From Chlorokybus atmophyticus (Eukaryota; Streptophyta; Chlorokybophyceae; Chlorokybales; Chlorokybaceae): DNA of 64,000 nt. Made by a program: the position numbers and the translations under genes. The notes beneath the pieces were generated by a model that was not told where the DNA came from, ran no database searches, and saw only the letters and a list, made by a program, of their open reading frames with translations. Of the stretch, positions 36,665 through 51,783 are shown one piece after another (within the stretch, counting starts at the first letter, position 1; the number at the start of each line of letters is the position of its first letter). The stretch covers positions 197,309 to 261,308 of the forward strand of contig RHPI01000385.1 of assembly GCA_009103225.1 (NCBI GenBank). Direction: 5' to 3'.

Positions 36665-38249
36665 AAGGACATGCTAAGTTGGCACTGAAGGCAGGTTTGA
36701 TTATCCCACGCGTATACGGCATAATAACATCGGATGTTGTTAATAGCCAATAGCTACTATAATAGCTTTTAACGATTAGCAACATTGAGTGCAAGATCAT
36801 TTGCGTAACTCACACCGTACACTCCAACCTTTTTGTAATCACACTTATTTTAAGCATAACTTTGATCTAAGCACATTTGTTTCGGGAACCAACATGCACC
36901 AAGCAAATGACTTCCCAATCGAAACACTATCACACTCGATGTAAGCACCCTCCACACAAAAGGTAACATCATTAAAATGCATTGTTATTATACTATACGA
37001 CGTGTATAATTGTATACACACATTTATATATACACATATGTACAACATATACGCTATGTGCATGAACATGCATGTGCAAACACATACATGTTCGGTACAC
37101 ATACACCTATACGCGTTTATGTATGCACAGGCTTGGCAGATATAGTGATCACTCAAGCCACACCTAATATACGTTAACAACAACTATATACATTAAAATA
37201 TGTATGTTTACATAAAGGGACATACGGTAATGCCTTCACATGTTTTTATTAATTTATTATTTATTATTAATTTACATACGTATTGATACACACATATATG
37301 TGTGTGTACGTACAGGTGTGTGTGTGTGGGTGTGAATATGTGTGTGTGTGTGGGTGTGCAAAATAGTATTATATGATTATACTATTATGTACACACATAC
37401 ACATCTACATATATGTGTATAGTCATGTAGCGGATTCCCTCGATCTGAGCACAAGGTGTGCTCAGGATAATGTAAACTCGCAGTATTCACAATGTACTTA
37501 GTTCAAAGGTGTGACACCTCGCTATAAGCTTGGTACCCAACGATGCTTAATTTGAGGGCAGAATGTACATCGTATAGCTAGAAGTGCGTGGACGAGATAC
37601 AGCATCTGAGATATCAGCACGATAGCGTACTCAAGAATTTATGTTAGGTACCGGATCCGGCGGTAAGATAGCACAGCTTGCCAACTTTCTTCCTGGCAGC
37701 AGTTCTTTTGAGTCCTTCCGTCAGCGGCAGCTGTCTGTTGATAAATTTGCACATCATCATCACATGTGAAACTTGGTATAAGGTTTGCAGGTCGATGCGC
37801 AACAGTTGACTGTAGGCCAATCAACAGGAAATTGCACACTGCACTTTAATAGCGCTGTACAAAGTGCACCGCCGCTAGAGGTACAAAATTCGTGTCTGAA
37901 TCCTCGGTCTGCTGTGATACAAGCAACCATAGTCCTGTGCAGGGTCTGCTGATACGACGTGGTCGCGCTGCGTCCGTGCCAGTCGGAATCAGGGTACGTA
38001 TGGTGTGTGCTGCGAAAGGTCGCGTACAATTGAATGCGTGCTTGTAAGAATCTGGCGCGCTGCATTCGGAGCGCTGTTGTACGCGATGGTGGTGGTGGTG
38101 GACACGACGACGCGTCTATTGCTTGTTGTTGTGCCGTGTTTTGTAGTACCGTAGCGTACAGTCCTGGACGCTGCATTCACGGTGTCGTGCATGCCTGTTC
38201 AGATGTACGCACTCAAACAAGAGGCAACTTTACTCCAATGGGCTTCCCA

Positions 38250-38298
38250 CCCTCCACACCAGCCTCCACAGCAGTGCCGGGGAGGCTGGTGTGGAGGG
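38250..38298. repeat. 18-bp perfect inverted repeat
   Basis: Arms 38250-38267 and 38281-38298 with a 13-nt loop. The pairing can extend outwards through GGCTTCC/GGAAGCC with small mismatches. Confidence 0.9.
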
Positions 38299-38548
38299 AG
38301 GGAAGCCGCTTGGTTGCTTCTTGCTGGTCATGCAATTGGTAGTCCTGAGTACAAGTAGGCCCATGTGTCCAGCGACTTGGGTGGTTTCGTCCTGCTAGGT
38401 GTACTCGAGCAACTGCATGTTCAGGTTTGGCCCTACAGTACTGTACCAGCCTGGCCTTAGGGCAGGCGATGGTGCCAAGAATTACCGCAAATTGCCGCAG
38501 TGCGACAAACAGCTGCCCAGCGTAAGCTTGCAGCAGACTGTGTGCATA

Positions 38549-38573
38549 GCGGGCAAGCTTTAAGCTTGCCCGC
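38549..38573. repeat. 12-bp palindrome with 1-nt centre
   Basis: GCGGGCAAGCTT, T, AAGCTTGCCCGC. Confidence 0.9.
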
Positions 38574-39850
38574 ATTACAGTAGCACGCTGCAATTTCACC
38601 TTCTTTGACTTTAGCGGAGACACTGTTCGAAGTAGCCAACAATTGCTGCGATGACAAGCATCTGAGCGGAGAGGACCATAACAACTGACAGCAGTGCTCT
38701 GCGTCTTGTGTAAAGCATGCTGGCTGCAAAGCGCCTGGTTCTTCTTGTAAGCGCCACTAGCCGACACAGTGTAGCACTCTCTCACCAGCCATGCCTGTTG
38801 GAGTGCAATCAAAGCTGAAAGCTGCATACGTGCAGTACGTGGAGATCTTTTGCTGCGTGTGTGCCTTTGGAGGGATGCCTCCATAGCAGAAGATGCTCTC
38901 TAAGAAGCTGCAGTACAATCAAGGAGTTTGAAGCCGTCCTCTCCCACTCTGCATGGAATGTACTACGTAGGTTGTTGAGAATTTTGCCCCACACGGAAAA
39001 TATGGTTAAGCTGTTGTGTGTGGGGATACGACGCAGATATCCTTGGCAAACTGAGAGCTGACCTGGCATGATTGCAATCATGCAAGCTCACCATCTTCTT
39101 TGTGTCGTTCCACCTTCCTGCTTCCTCGTACGGTTTCACCTGATGCTACGTCTCACGCAGTCCTCTAGCACGGGTATCACGTCACCAGTACCCCACCACT
39201 CATTGCCTACCGGTGTACCGGTAAAACCGGTACACATTGAACTTATTGCACTTGTCTGTGCGTTCTGCCTTCCTCGTACGGTTCCAGCTGTAGACACGTC
39301 TTCAGATGTCCTCTGGTACCAGTATCACGTCACCGGCATCAGAACGCAAGAGCATCACTAGGATCAATTACACAAGCTGTTTGAGACCTGTGTGGTGCTC
39401 CTATTGAGCCACGCTTACCCATGATGAGAGTATCCAGCTGCCAAATCGGCACAAAGTACGGAAGGGAGGAACCTTTCCGCATCTCAATCGGCGCAGGTGA
39501 AGTTGAGGCATGTCGCCTTGCTGTAGCGGTTGTAGTCACATCACCAGCCTACCAGCTAAGTATAAAGTAGGGGTGGCAGCCCTAGGCTGGTACCGTTCGT
39601 TCTGGTGTTCAACACCAAGCAGTTCTTGTGTAGCTATCAAGATCAGTCTTGTCACACTGCCAGCGGTCTGGTCAGTGCTTGTGTGTGCTGGTCTCCCTCT
39701 CCTCCTTCCAAGGCCAGGTGCGTCCGCCTCGTTTGCATGCATGCTTTGCACGCATTCAGTTTCTTGTTGCTGCTGACTGCTGGCATGAGCCCTCCTGTGC
39801 TGCATGCAGTGCAAGAGCCTACTAAGACTGACCCTTCGACTTCTTGCAGA

Positions 39851-43374
<3,524 letters not shown>

Positions 43375-43421
43375 AGAGCGTGAGAGAGCGTGAGAGCGAA
43401 TGAGAGAGACTTAGAGAATCA

Positions 43422-43426
43422 TGTAA
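43422..43426 (+). terminator. TGTAA poly(A) signal of the lyase gene
   Basis: TGTAA 48 bp after the stop codon. Confidence 0.45.
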
Positions 43427-43429
43427 CAT

Positions 43430-44743
43430 TTGTGAAAAAGATGTGAATATGTTGGGTTAGCAGGGGTAGGACGTGACAGTGTGTGTATCTGTCTGCAAGC
43501 GTTGTGCTGTTGTATAGTGGTAAGACGCTGCGTAGTTGCGCAGGTGTAGCAACTGACTCTGTACATGTGCTGCGTAGTTATTGGACAAGTAGGTTAAGGC
43601 TAGTCAGTGAAGTGGCCAGAACATTGGAGGTAGGGCGAATTTTGTGTTGTGAACAATCTCGTTGCTAATTGTCGTGTACTAACACATGTCTTTTACGTGA
43701 CATATTTGAACAATGCTGCAACACTAGCAATGCTTGAGTTGTCGAATGACGGATGTTCAGACCATGCTGCTCTGGATGGACCTGACCTTACTTGCGGTTA
43801 ATTGGTAGTGAAAACCTTGATACATATCTATGTCCATGATTATGTGTAGCCTGCTAAGCTCCTCTCCCGCACATGGTCACTAACAAGTTCTACTAAAGAT
43901 TCTGATTGCTGGCAGCTTCTATGAACCCCACACAGTATCTACCAACTCTGTGCTGCCCAGACGCGTAGAAGTTGGTTTCAAATATAACCAGTCCACCCTT
44001 GAGTGTACATGTTGGTGCTTGCTAACGTCTCACTATCCTTGCTACCATACTGAAAGCTGCACAAATGCGCATGCGAATGTTCGTGACAAATGCGAATGTT
44101 CGTGACAGCACACACATGACAGGGAAAATGTGGACAAAAAACCGAAAGCATTCAGCATTGGGGGTAAAGTAGTGTTACAACCAAGAAACCTACCAAACTG
44201 TCTGTACATATACCTTTATCCTCTAGCTGAGTAGCTGATGACATTTACGGAAGTGAAGGTACTACTAGATAAATTGAGAACTCTTCAGCCCTGACCTGAC
44301 AACAGCTGCAGCATTCAACCTGTGTAACTTGAGACTACGACGCAGCAGTAGTCACTACATGCCCAGCAGCTGCTGCCGCGTCGGCAAGCGCCTGATTGCT
44401 GCTATTCTCTGCCAGTGCAATGTCCACGGAAGCAATGCTGGGAAGCACCGCCTTTGCAGGCGAGCGTGAGTCAACACCTGGGCTCCTCGGAAATAAGGGC
44501 ACGGGTGGGACTGATGATTGGGCCTTGGGCAGCAGTGCAACCAACAACTCGGGTAATGAGCTATGCTCTTTGATTGCTGCTCTAGTCCCCTTATCTAATG
44601 TGGAATGCTTGTCTGAGAAGTTGCCAGCATGCGAGGCAGTTTATTGGCGTGGAGGGACTAGCAGGCTTTGGCAGCAAGGTAGCCAGCATCTCAGGTAAAG
44701 GATTGCCCTGACCAGCTTCAGCCCGTGCTGAGTGTTGCTTGGG
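43430..44743. other. intergenic, no gene seen
   Basis: Downstream flank shared by the lyase (+) and ASCH (-) genes, which converge. A short tandem word, GCGAATGTTCGTGACA, occurs twice near 44080-44107. No supported ORF. Confidence 0.5.
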
Positions 44744-45588
44744 TTAGCGCGCGTCAGCGCGTGTGTCAGCATGTACAGCGGGAAGAGTGTCGGTTGGCAT
44801 TAGCCTTGCCCTCCGGAGCGGCACAAACTCTTCTGTGGCTGGATTGAGACGCTTCGAAGGTGCGTGCTTGAGTGATCTCGGCGTTTGCTGGTTCCAAGTA
44901 ACTAGCGGCCGGCGAACAAACGGCAATGGTTCTTCAGATCGGATCAGCACGCTACCGGTGAACTCTGCGAAATCCACTGGCATATGACACTGTACAGGCT
45001 GCAGGCACTCGTGAGCAGTTGCCGCAATTTGAGGTTTTAGGGGAAACAACCGCATCTGGCCTTTCATCTCTAAAGGGTACAGCAGCTTGCGGAAGTTATG
45101 GCAGGCCCAGACATATTTACAGTCGCTCTCAAGTCTCACGGACACGGGCAGCTGGCCGAGTTCTTGCAGGCGCGGCTGGGTCCATATATGCACAAGGTCG
45201 ACGCAGCCAAGCAAAGCTGAGGTGGGGTAGCTGTCTGGCCACTGCGGGGCTGACAAGCCCTCCAGCAAATACAACTGGGTGTAGAAGCGCTGCAGCTCCG
45301 CGACTTCGTGCTGGCGTGGTTGGCGAGCAGCAGCATGGATCCAAAGGCGCCCGCGGTGAGCTGTCACCCATGACCGGCCTTCAACGCGTTTAATGCCCAT
45401 TATAAGCAAGGATGCATACCTGCAAAATATGAAGACAGCAATGAGTCACATGGCTGCTGCTCAAGTGACTGGCGTGGCTGACTGCATGGTTGAATAAATA
45501 AACTAATTGGAATTTGCAAGCAGCAGATCCGAACTTACGGCTGATGCAATGAAATGCACTTCTCTCCGTGTCCAAGGTCCCATTCCAT
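44744..45588 (-). CDS. ASCH-domain protein, TRIP4/ASC-1 C-terminal type
   Basis: Two minus-strand exons, 45588-45539 and 45419-44744, join through a split proline codon to 241 residues. The ASCH fold is clear: GEKCISLHQP/YASLLIMGIKRVEGRSW, HRGRLWIHAAARQP, LQRFYTQLY, YPTSALLGCVDLVHIW and ESDCKYVWACHNFRKLLYPLEMKG. These match the C-terminal domain of TRIP4 (activating signal cointegrator 1), where the usual HQPWAS has Tyr for Trp. ASCH domains bind nucleic acid, and TRIP4 acts as a transcription and ribosome-quality-control coactivator. No C2HC5 zinc finger is visible upstream, so this may be a stand-alone ASCH protein. The first exon stays open upstream to a CAG acceptor (before SAHQGYASL), so an additional 5' exon is possible. 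Confidence 0.83.
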
Positions 45589-47702
45589 GAGTGATGCGTA
45601 GCCTTGGTGGGCAGACTGCCATCAGATGCTTATTCAAGCAGGCACTGGAGAAGCCGCGCACCAATCACCAGCTGCTGACAACAAAATGCATCGATCAACT
45701 GGTACGCATGAAACAGTTACAACAGTACGACAAGTGACGTGCAACAGGCTCAACGAATAGAATGTGCTGTCTTCAGCGGTTATCAGAAGACATTGTCAGA
45801 CTATCACTGCCTTGCACATGACTCAGCGCTCAGAGGAAGGAGAAGTAAGAAGTTGACATCACGGTCAGATTGCTCTGACCACTAGCCAGCTGCCGTTCAA
45901 GGCAAAATCATCAAGGCGCTATGAAACATGTGCATGCCTATATGCCATAGCAAGCAAGACCAGCACTCAGGGACAAGTGTGTTTTCTGCTCACGACGACT
46001 CTCATCGCCACTCGCTAACAGCCTCACACATACATCATCATTGTGCTGGCTGTTGCATGCAACCAGTAGTAACGTGACAGTGGCACATAAGCCTCGCCAT
46101 ACCTTCAAGCTAGGTAAAAGAGAGTGGGCGGCAGCTAGAGAAAGAACGTGTGCAGTTCCTCTACAGCTGCGGGTTAAGCTCAGCTCTCCAAATACAATGC
46201 GCCTGCAGCAGAAGGAAAGTGCACAGATGTGAGCAGTGGTATCGTGAGTGCAGCACAAGGCCACACCAAGGGTTACACAATAACCCCTCGCAAGAAGAGT
46301 AAACGAGGAGTTATTTAACTGCATGCAATAGTATGTGCAAAGGATGGCCGCCCTGCCAATGCAGATGCCGCCAGTGCGGATGGAACTTTGCAAGTGTGCA
46401 CACGTGAGCGCCATGAACGACAGCCCTGAAACTACTGGTACTCGCCTGCAAATGCCTCATTGAACTCGTGAAAGCTGTGGTAGCATTGCTCCATCCGCTG
46501 TTCTGCAAGAGGGCATCCAACTGTGAGACTGCATATCTGAGCGCCATGATAGACAGCACTGAAACTACTGGTACTCGCCTGCAAGTGCCTCACTGAACTC
46601 GTGAAAGCTGTGGTAGCCTTGCTCCATCCACTGTTCTGCAAGAGGGCATCCAACTGTGAGACTGCAGACCTATGCATTGAGCAAATGCTAGCATACTACA
46701 ACTGCCTTCATGCTGAGTAGGGAGACTACTACCAACGCTTGAACATGCAGACTAAGCGAAGCTGCTGTCACCGCTGCGGCTGTCTACATGCCGTTGGCAA
46801 TGGCTGCAGGCTCGCAGATGTAGGAAAGACTTCTTCCCTGGAGACCACTCGAGAAGGTCAACCAGGGATAGACATCGCTTTCCCTGCTTTCTCTGCTGTG
46901 CCGCGCAAGGATAGGACCTCGCAGCCGGAACAAGCAGAACAAGCAAAAGGGCTGGAAGTGCGGCCTGCCGAAGCCAGCCATTGCCATCGCCGATCCCATA
47001 CCAGCTATCCAGCTAAAAACCCTTGCCCAACCCTTGCCTCACCAGGGATGCACACACGACAGCTGTCCTACGCTATACCATCGCAGCGAAAAGAGAGCAA
47101 CACGCAACAGCAGCAGCAAGCAGCACCCGTCAGCCCAAACACTAGCTTGGCAGCGCAACAATGCATGGGAAGAGACTCGCCTGTTACTGCAGAGAGCCGC
47201 AGCGCCTGGCAGCCGGTTCGCCCAGCAGAATGCACAGACGGCAGGTGGTGAGTCTCCATGCATACACCCGGCGGCGGCTTGGGGTAGCCGCCGCCGCCGC
47301 CGCCAACACGGCTGCGACTAACGCCCCTGCACAATGCAGCAAGCGGAAAGGCGGCTTGCTTTAGGGCTTGCAGGGCAGACTTGATATCAGTACAATCGAG
47401 CCACTATCCTCGACACGCTGTGATATCCACATTCTCTATACTCAGTGCAGTTGTCCAAAGTTTTCTCTCAAACCACAGTTAGGTTAACCAGAGGAAGGCG
47501 GGGCCGCCTCACGTGACTTGGCTTTCCTGGAGGGGGCGGCCGAGAATAGCTCGGAAAGTGCCACGTGTCCTCACCACGCCACCACCAATCTGCACGGATC
47601 CGGGGACGGCGACGGCGAAGACAAGAAGGAGGAGAAATACGTTTAGTTGTCAAGGCAGGTGGAAGCATTAGGGTTTCAAAGGGGTACACCACTAGTAGCA
47701 TC
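45589..47702. other. intergenic with a tandem duplication, no confident gene
   Basis: Between the divergent ASCH and CFAP161 genes. Contains a two-copy tandem duplication (46406-46672), a plus-strand ORF of 170 codons (46739-47251, Gln/Ser-rich, no domain) and a short CCG run (about 47287-47303). The last 200 bp are the CFAP161 5' flank. Confidence 0.5.
46406..46672. repeat. two-copy tandem duplication, about 133 bp
   Basis: Units 46406-46538 and 46539-46672 are nearly identical, both beginning GAGCGCCATGA and ending GTGAGACTGCA. Both read open on the minus strand (QLDALLQNSGWS, TTAFTSS), but no gene context supports coding. Confidence 0.85.
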
Positions 47703-50070
47703 ATGCAGTACTACACTCGCCAGCAGCTGCAAGGGGCCCAGAAGTATGGCGGGCCGTGCCGGATTGGAAACTGGAATGAAGACAGAGTCCAGCAAGAGGT
47801 GAGTCCGCTTTTTCCTAATTCACACCAGACTCGTTGGTTGAGGTTGTTGATTGCAACTTGCAATTGAGGAGCAAGTCGCAATCACTGTGCTTTGTGGCGA
47901 TGAACAATCGGAGGTCGCAATTCAATTCAAAACAGTCTGCTAATGACGTGTGGTGATCACTCCATCAAGATGAAAAACCAACACACAACCTTTGAATATT
48001 TCCACCTCTACAATCTTTCTGTTCGTCGACATGTGTCGTGCAACCCCCACACAAGCCAACAAAGCCGCAAACAAGCTGACAACAGTTACAGGAAACAAGT
48101 CAACAAAACAAGTCATGTTACCATACGTCACGTTGACACCATGCTCAGCTGCATTGCAAAGCTCAAACCACTTGAACTCAACGCCTTCCCTGCCAGGCTT
48201 CCCTGAAGGCATTCCTGGAGCGCGCCTCCTCCGGTCAGCTTTCCCTCCAGGCCCGCGCGTCCCGAGAGGCGCGCGCCCTGGCACCCGTCGCCCGCTGCGC
48301 CGCCTCAGATGACGGAGTCGTGCGCCTCGGGGACGTCGTCTCACTACGCAGCTGCTTCAACAACAACGCCAACATCGGGCCCGTCCTTGCTGTCGACGCT
48401 GAGGTGAGAGAAGGGGTTGAAAGTCGTTGTTGTTGGTGTTGTTGTGCTTAACATCTTTGTCAGGGTCGCGATGCGGGTCAGGAGGGTTGTGCTGCGGTGA
48501 CAGCGACGACATTGCACATGCAGCCATGTGCAAGGAACACATTCATCCTTGTGCGGTAAGCAGCGCCACTTCTTGTTCTCAACATCAGGTGTGGTGACAC
48601 GATGAAATGGTTTTGGGCAACATCAATCGTCATTGGCAGGTATGTGCCACCTCGCTCTGCTTCACTGGAGAAAGTGTGGGAAGGAGACTGCATACGCTAT
48701 GGGCAAAAGGTGAGTGGCACACAACCAACACGTCGCCTGTAAACTCCATGTGAAGTTAGGCAATGCAGAATGTACTCTGCTAGACAGCACACCACTTACC
48801 ATGACAATTTGGTTGTCACACGCACGCACGCATGCACCCCCACCTACCCACCCACACTCACGCAGGTCCGTCTTGCTGCCAACCCTCTTGCCGACCCTTC
48901 CCGCTCCTCCCTCACCGACCTCCGCCACCCTCTCTTCCTCCGTTCCCAGCCCGTCTCCACCTCCCGTTTCGCCAAGCACTCCCACCGCCAGGAGGTATGG
49001 ACATCGTACGCACGGGACTACGCGGCGGCTTGGGAGGTGGCGCACCCGCGACCCGAGGCGCGCGCGGTGATGGAGGGGAGAGTGGTCAAGTACGGGGAAC
49101 CGGTGATACTGAGACACGCGGCGACCAGAGAAGACTTGTGCTGTGACGGGATGAAGTGTTATAATGACTTTGGGACGGAGCTGGAGGTAAGAGGAGTGGG
49201 TTGGTTAGTTGGTTGGTTGGTTGGTTGGTTGGTTGGGTGGGTGGGTGGCGGTGTGTGGGGGAGTGTGGAGGCTGTGTAGTGATGGGGTCTTGTGCAGATC
49301 TGTGCGCATACGGTTACGCGCAAAGGCATGGTGCATGCGCTGGAGAGTGCGAGTGAAGGCAAGCCCAAGGCCATGCTGGACAAGGTATGTGCACAAAAGC
49401 GCTTGCATACCGTCGGCCTGCTGCGCGCAGTCTATGTTAGTAGCGCAGAAACAATCAAGGATGCGAATGCGTTGGACAACAGTATCTGTACATGTAGAAC
49501 TGCCAGCATTGACACACTACACCACAGTTGTCGAACCTGTTTGTTATTGTATGTCACTATCCTCAATAGTGTTAAGCATACAGCTTAGTAGCAAGCAGTG
49601 ACTCACACCGATATAACCTCACGCAGGCGGAGCAGTGCGAGAACTTCTGGTGTTTTGAGGGCGCGGATGTGATTGGAGTCCACGAGTACGAGTACCTTGA
49701 GCCCGAGGAACGGGCGGCACTGTTGCCGATGTTGTGCGCACAAGTGACTTCAACAGCAACACTCGAGCGTCTTGAGAGGTGATAAATAGCAAGAAAACCT
49801 ATTCGTATGGTACATGACTTGATAATGGAAAATGAATAAAGACTGAAACCTTGTTGCAGGGCATTTGAGATGGAAGACAAGAAGTGTCACGACGCCGTTG
49901 GGCTCACGGGTTTGAGGAAGGCGCTTGAGCTGGGTGGCGTGAAGATGAGTGAAAAGGACACAGAGAGGTTGCTGCGGTGTTATGACACCGATGAGAGCCA
50001 ACACGTCGACTACCGCGCATTGTTGAATGACCTCTGGCAATTGGTTTCTGCCGCTACAGCTGTCCACTGA
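47703..50070 (+). CDS. CFAP161: cilia- and flagella-associated protein 161
   Basis: Eight exons (47703-47798, 48197-48403, 48464-48555, 48640-48709, 48866-49186, 49298-49384, 49627-49778, 49860-50070) keep phase to 411 residues. Family marks are the N-terminal YGGPCRIGNWNED and LKAFLERASSGQLSLQ, a central GDVVSL and GDCIRYGQK beta region, HRQEVW and YGEPVILRHAATREDL, and a lineage-specific C-terminus. The last 70 residues hold an EF-hand-like loop (YDTDESQHVDYRALL), longer than the roughly 300-residue animal protein. CFAP161 is a microtubule inner protein of axonemal doublets, so the organism builds or built motile flagella. Intron 5 has a GGTT-rich run (49200-49240). It converges on the F-box gene. 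Confidence 0.9.
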
Positions 50071-50178
50071 CCCAAACCCAGACAGCAACTATAAGATCTG
50101 GTTGCTGGGAAAAGGTACTGTTAGGTGTTAGTGATGACACAACTAGTGCAGTTGCATAGCCTTGTACTTGTTTGCACT

Positions 50179-50183
50179 TGTAA
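50179..50183 (+). terminator. TGTAA poly(A) signal of CFAP161
   Basis: TGTAA 109 bp after the stop codon, in the 318-bp gap before the convergent F-box gene's stop. Confidence 0.35.
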
Positions 50184-50388
50184 CAGTGGTAGCTGTTAGG
50201 TTGATTCATGCCATAAAACATTAAACTTCATAAAGGCTACAACAATCTACGTGCACTCTGTTGACAGTGCGCAAACCTGCGTTAGGGCAAGCTGTACAAC
50301 AATACCTTATTGTTACATAACAGGCTATGTACACTACCGAATCTGCAGCTCACCAGGCCAAACATACCCAACGTCAATCAGCCGCATG

Positions 50389-51609
50389 CTACGTGGTTAC
50401 AACCTCGTGAACCTCAATGCCGTTGTCCCACGAGGAGCTTGAAAGCATCTTCATCGGGCCCTCAGAGTGCAGCCGGTGACCATGAGGCAACGCCACAACT
50501 TGCACCCTGTCCGTAAGACACGGCACAGAGCGCCGAAGCAACTGGAGAACAGCCTGCAGTTGTTGAGTGTGTTATTGTTGAAGCAGTGACCTGCATGTGT
50601 CTGATAGTGGGTGCAGGTCTGTTGACTACACACAAGCGCGCGCACGCACGCACGCACCTGCACGCGGATGGGGCTGTCTGCGTCCATGACGATCTTGGTG
50701 AGGTTGGGACAGGCGCGAGCGAAGCGGACGATGCGGTGGGCGGAGAGCTGGCATACCTTCACCACGCAGAGGGTCTGCACGCCCTCGCGCACGCACGGCT
50801 TGCCTGTCAGCAGACAGTCTGCCTCCTGGCACTCCAGCTGCAACGGATCCTCCTTGCACAAGTCAACCTGAGCAGAATTGAAGCATACGCGCTGCTTTGT
50901 AGCATTGTCATGGTGTGTACGGGCAAGCTAAGCAGTTACTGTCTGCAATAATTCCACCTACCATGGCATTCATGGTTCATACGTGCACACATGTGCGTGC
51001 GCACATGGTTACAGAGCTGATGTCAACTGAGCAAGCAACATGCCAGCTAATGAGGTTGCCAGCCATATTGTAGCTGCATGCTCTTGCAGTGATGGCTGTG
51101 AGCTAATTAACAGTAAACGGAGAAGAAGGATATCAAGCATGCAAATACCAAATGCACCGAGCTGCAGCATGCGGGCAAAAAGCTAAGCTCTTGCCGCAAT
51201 GCCCATGATGCACATGCGCAGCACATTGCCCTCCGCATTTGTGTGCACACAGGAATGCAGTTGCGCGGCAATGCACACATAGGACATTGTGTGAACAGAT
51301 CGTAGTGTAAGTCAGGAAGAGCAAGCCCAAACACCCACCAAACACACGGAACAAGTGACGCCAGCCATGCGCTATGCAGCATGCACTATGCTAGCGACAG
51401 TCAAGCCAGTCATATGGTTGTAATATCTCTGGGCTCAATTGTTTGCTTGCTTGCTTGCTTACATGCTGCCACCAGGAGCATTGGTTGAGGGCTGCCCGCC
51501 ACTGCCGGCAGACGGCCTCGCAGCGGAGGCGGTCCGCCGCCGTCAGCTGCGCCAGCAGCAGCAAGCAGGCGTCCCTCGGCAGCAAGCCCCCGTCCCAAAG
51601 CGCCTCCAT
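50389..51609 (-). CDS. small F-box protein
   Basis: Three minus-strand exons, 51609-51463, 50867-50658 and 50553-50389, give 173 residues in phase. An F-box starts near residue 9: LLPRDACLLLLAQLTAADRLRCEAVCRQWRAAL, the usual 40-residue fold that binds SKP1 in an SCF ubiquitin ligase. The middle exon (VCQLSAHRIVRFARACPNLTKIVMD) has an Asn/Leu strand like a single leucine-rich repeat and four cysteines in CQEADC/KPC/LC. The C-terminus has no recognised substrate-binding domain. It begins 174 bp from TRM11, divergently. Confidence 0.75.
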
Positions 51610-51783
51610 CCGACACGTACCTCACTGACGACCTCACTGACGCCCTCACCCACCTCGCCGCCCACACTGTTGTGGAGCAGAACGAACGTGTCTAAGAACT
51701 AACGTGGTGGCGGCGGCGGCGGAGGTGTGGGGGTGGTCGGCTAGCGAGCTGGCGTGGCTGGCGTGGGGAGTGATAGTGCCGTG
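51610..51783. promoter_or_regulatory. shared promoter region, F-box gene / TRM11
   Basis: 174 bp between the two divergent start codons, including GGCGGCGGCGGCGG near 51711-51723. No TATA box seen. Confidence 0.6.

Larger units (their letters stand above)
36665..39850. other. intergenic, no gene seen
   Basis: AT-rich to about 37.6 kb with GT/TG and TATA-rich microsatellites (about 37288-37360). Beyond that are two strong hairpins (38250-38298, 38549-38573) and a diverged duplication of a CTTCCTCGTACGGTT-containing segment (near 39110 and 39270). A 223-codon minus-strand ORF (38884-38213) shows no domain and crosses a hairpin, so I do not call it. The final part is the lyase gene's 5' flank. 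Confidence 0.5.

Noticed and set aside
37290-37365. GT-rich microsatellite as regulatory Z-DNA
   Set aside because: Ordinary dinucleotide repeat in AT-rich intergenic DNA with no gene nearby.
38213-38884. Minus-strand ORF of 223 codons
   Set aside because: No domain, unusual composition, and it runs through two hairpins; likely chance.
46739-47251. Plus-strand ORF of 170 codons upstream of CFAP161
   Set aside because: Gln/Ser-rich, no domain, no splice or promoter support; noted only in the region entry.
49200-49240. Telomere-like GGTT repeat
   Set aside because: GGTT run lies inside an intron of CFAP161, is short and is not a known algal telomere unit.
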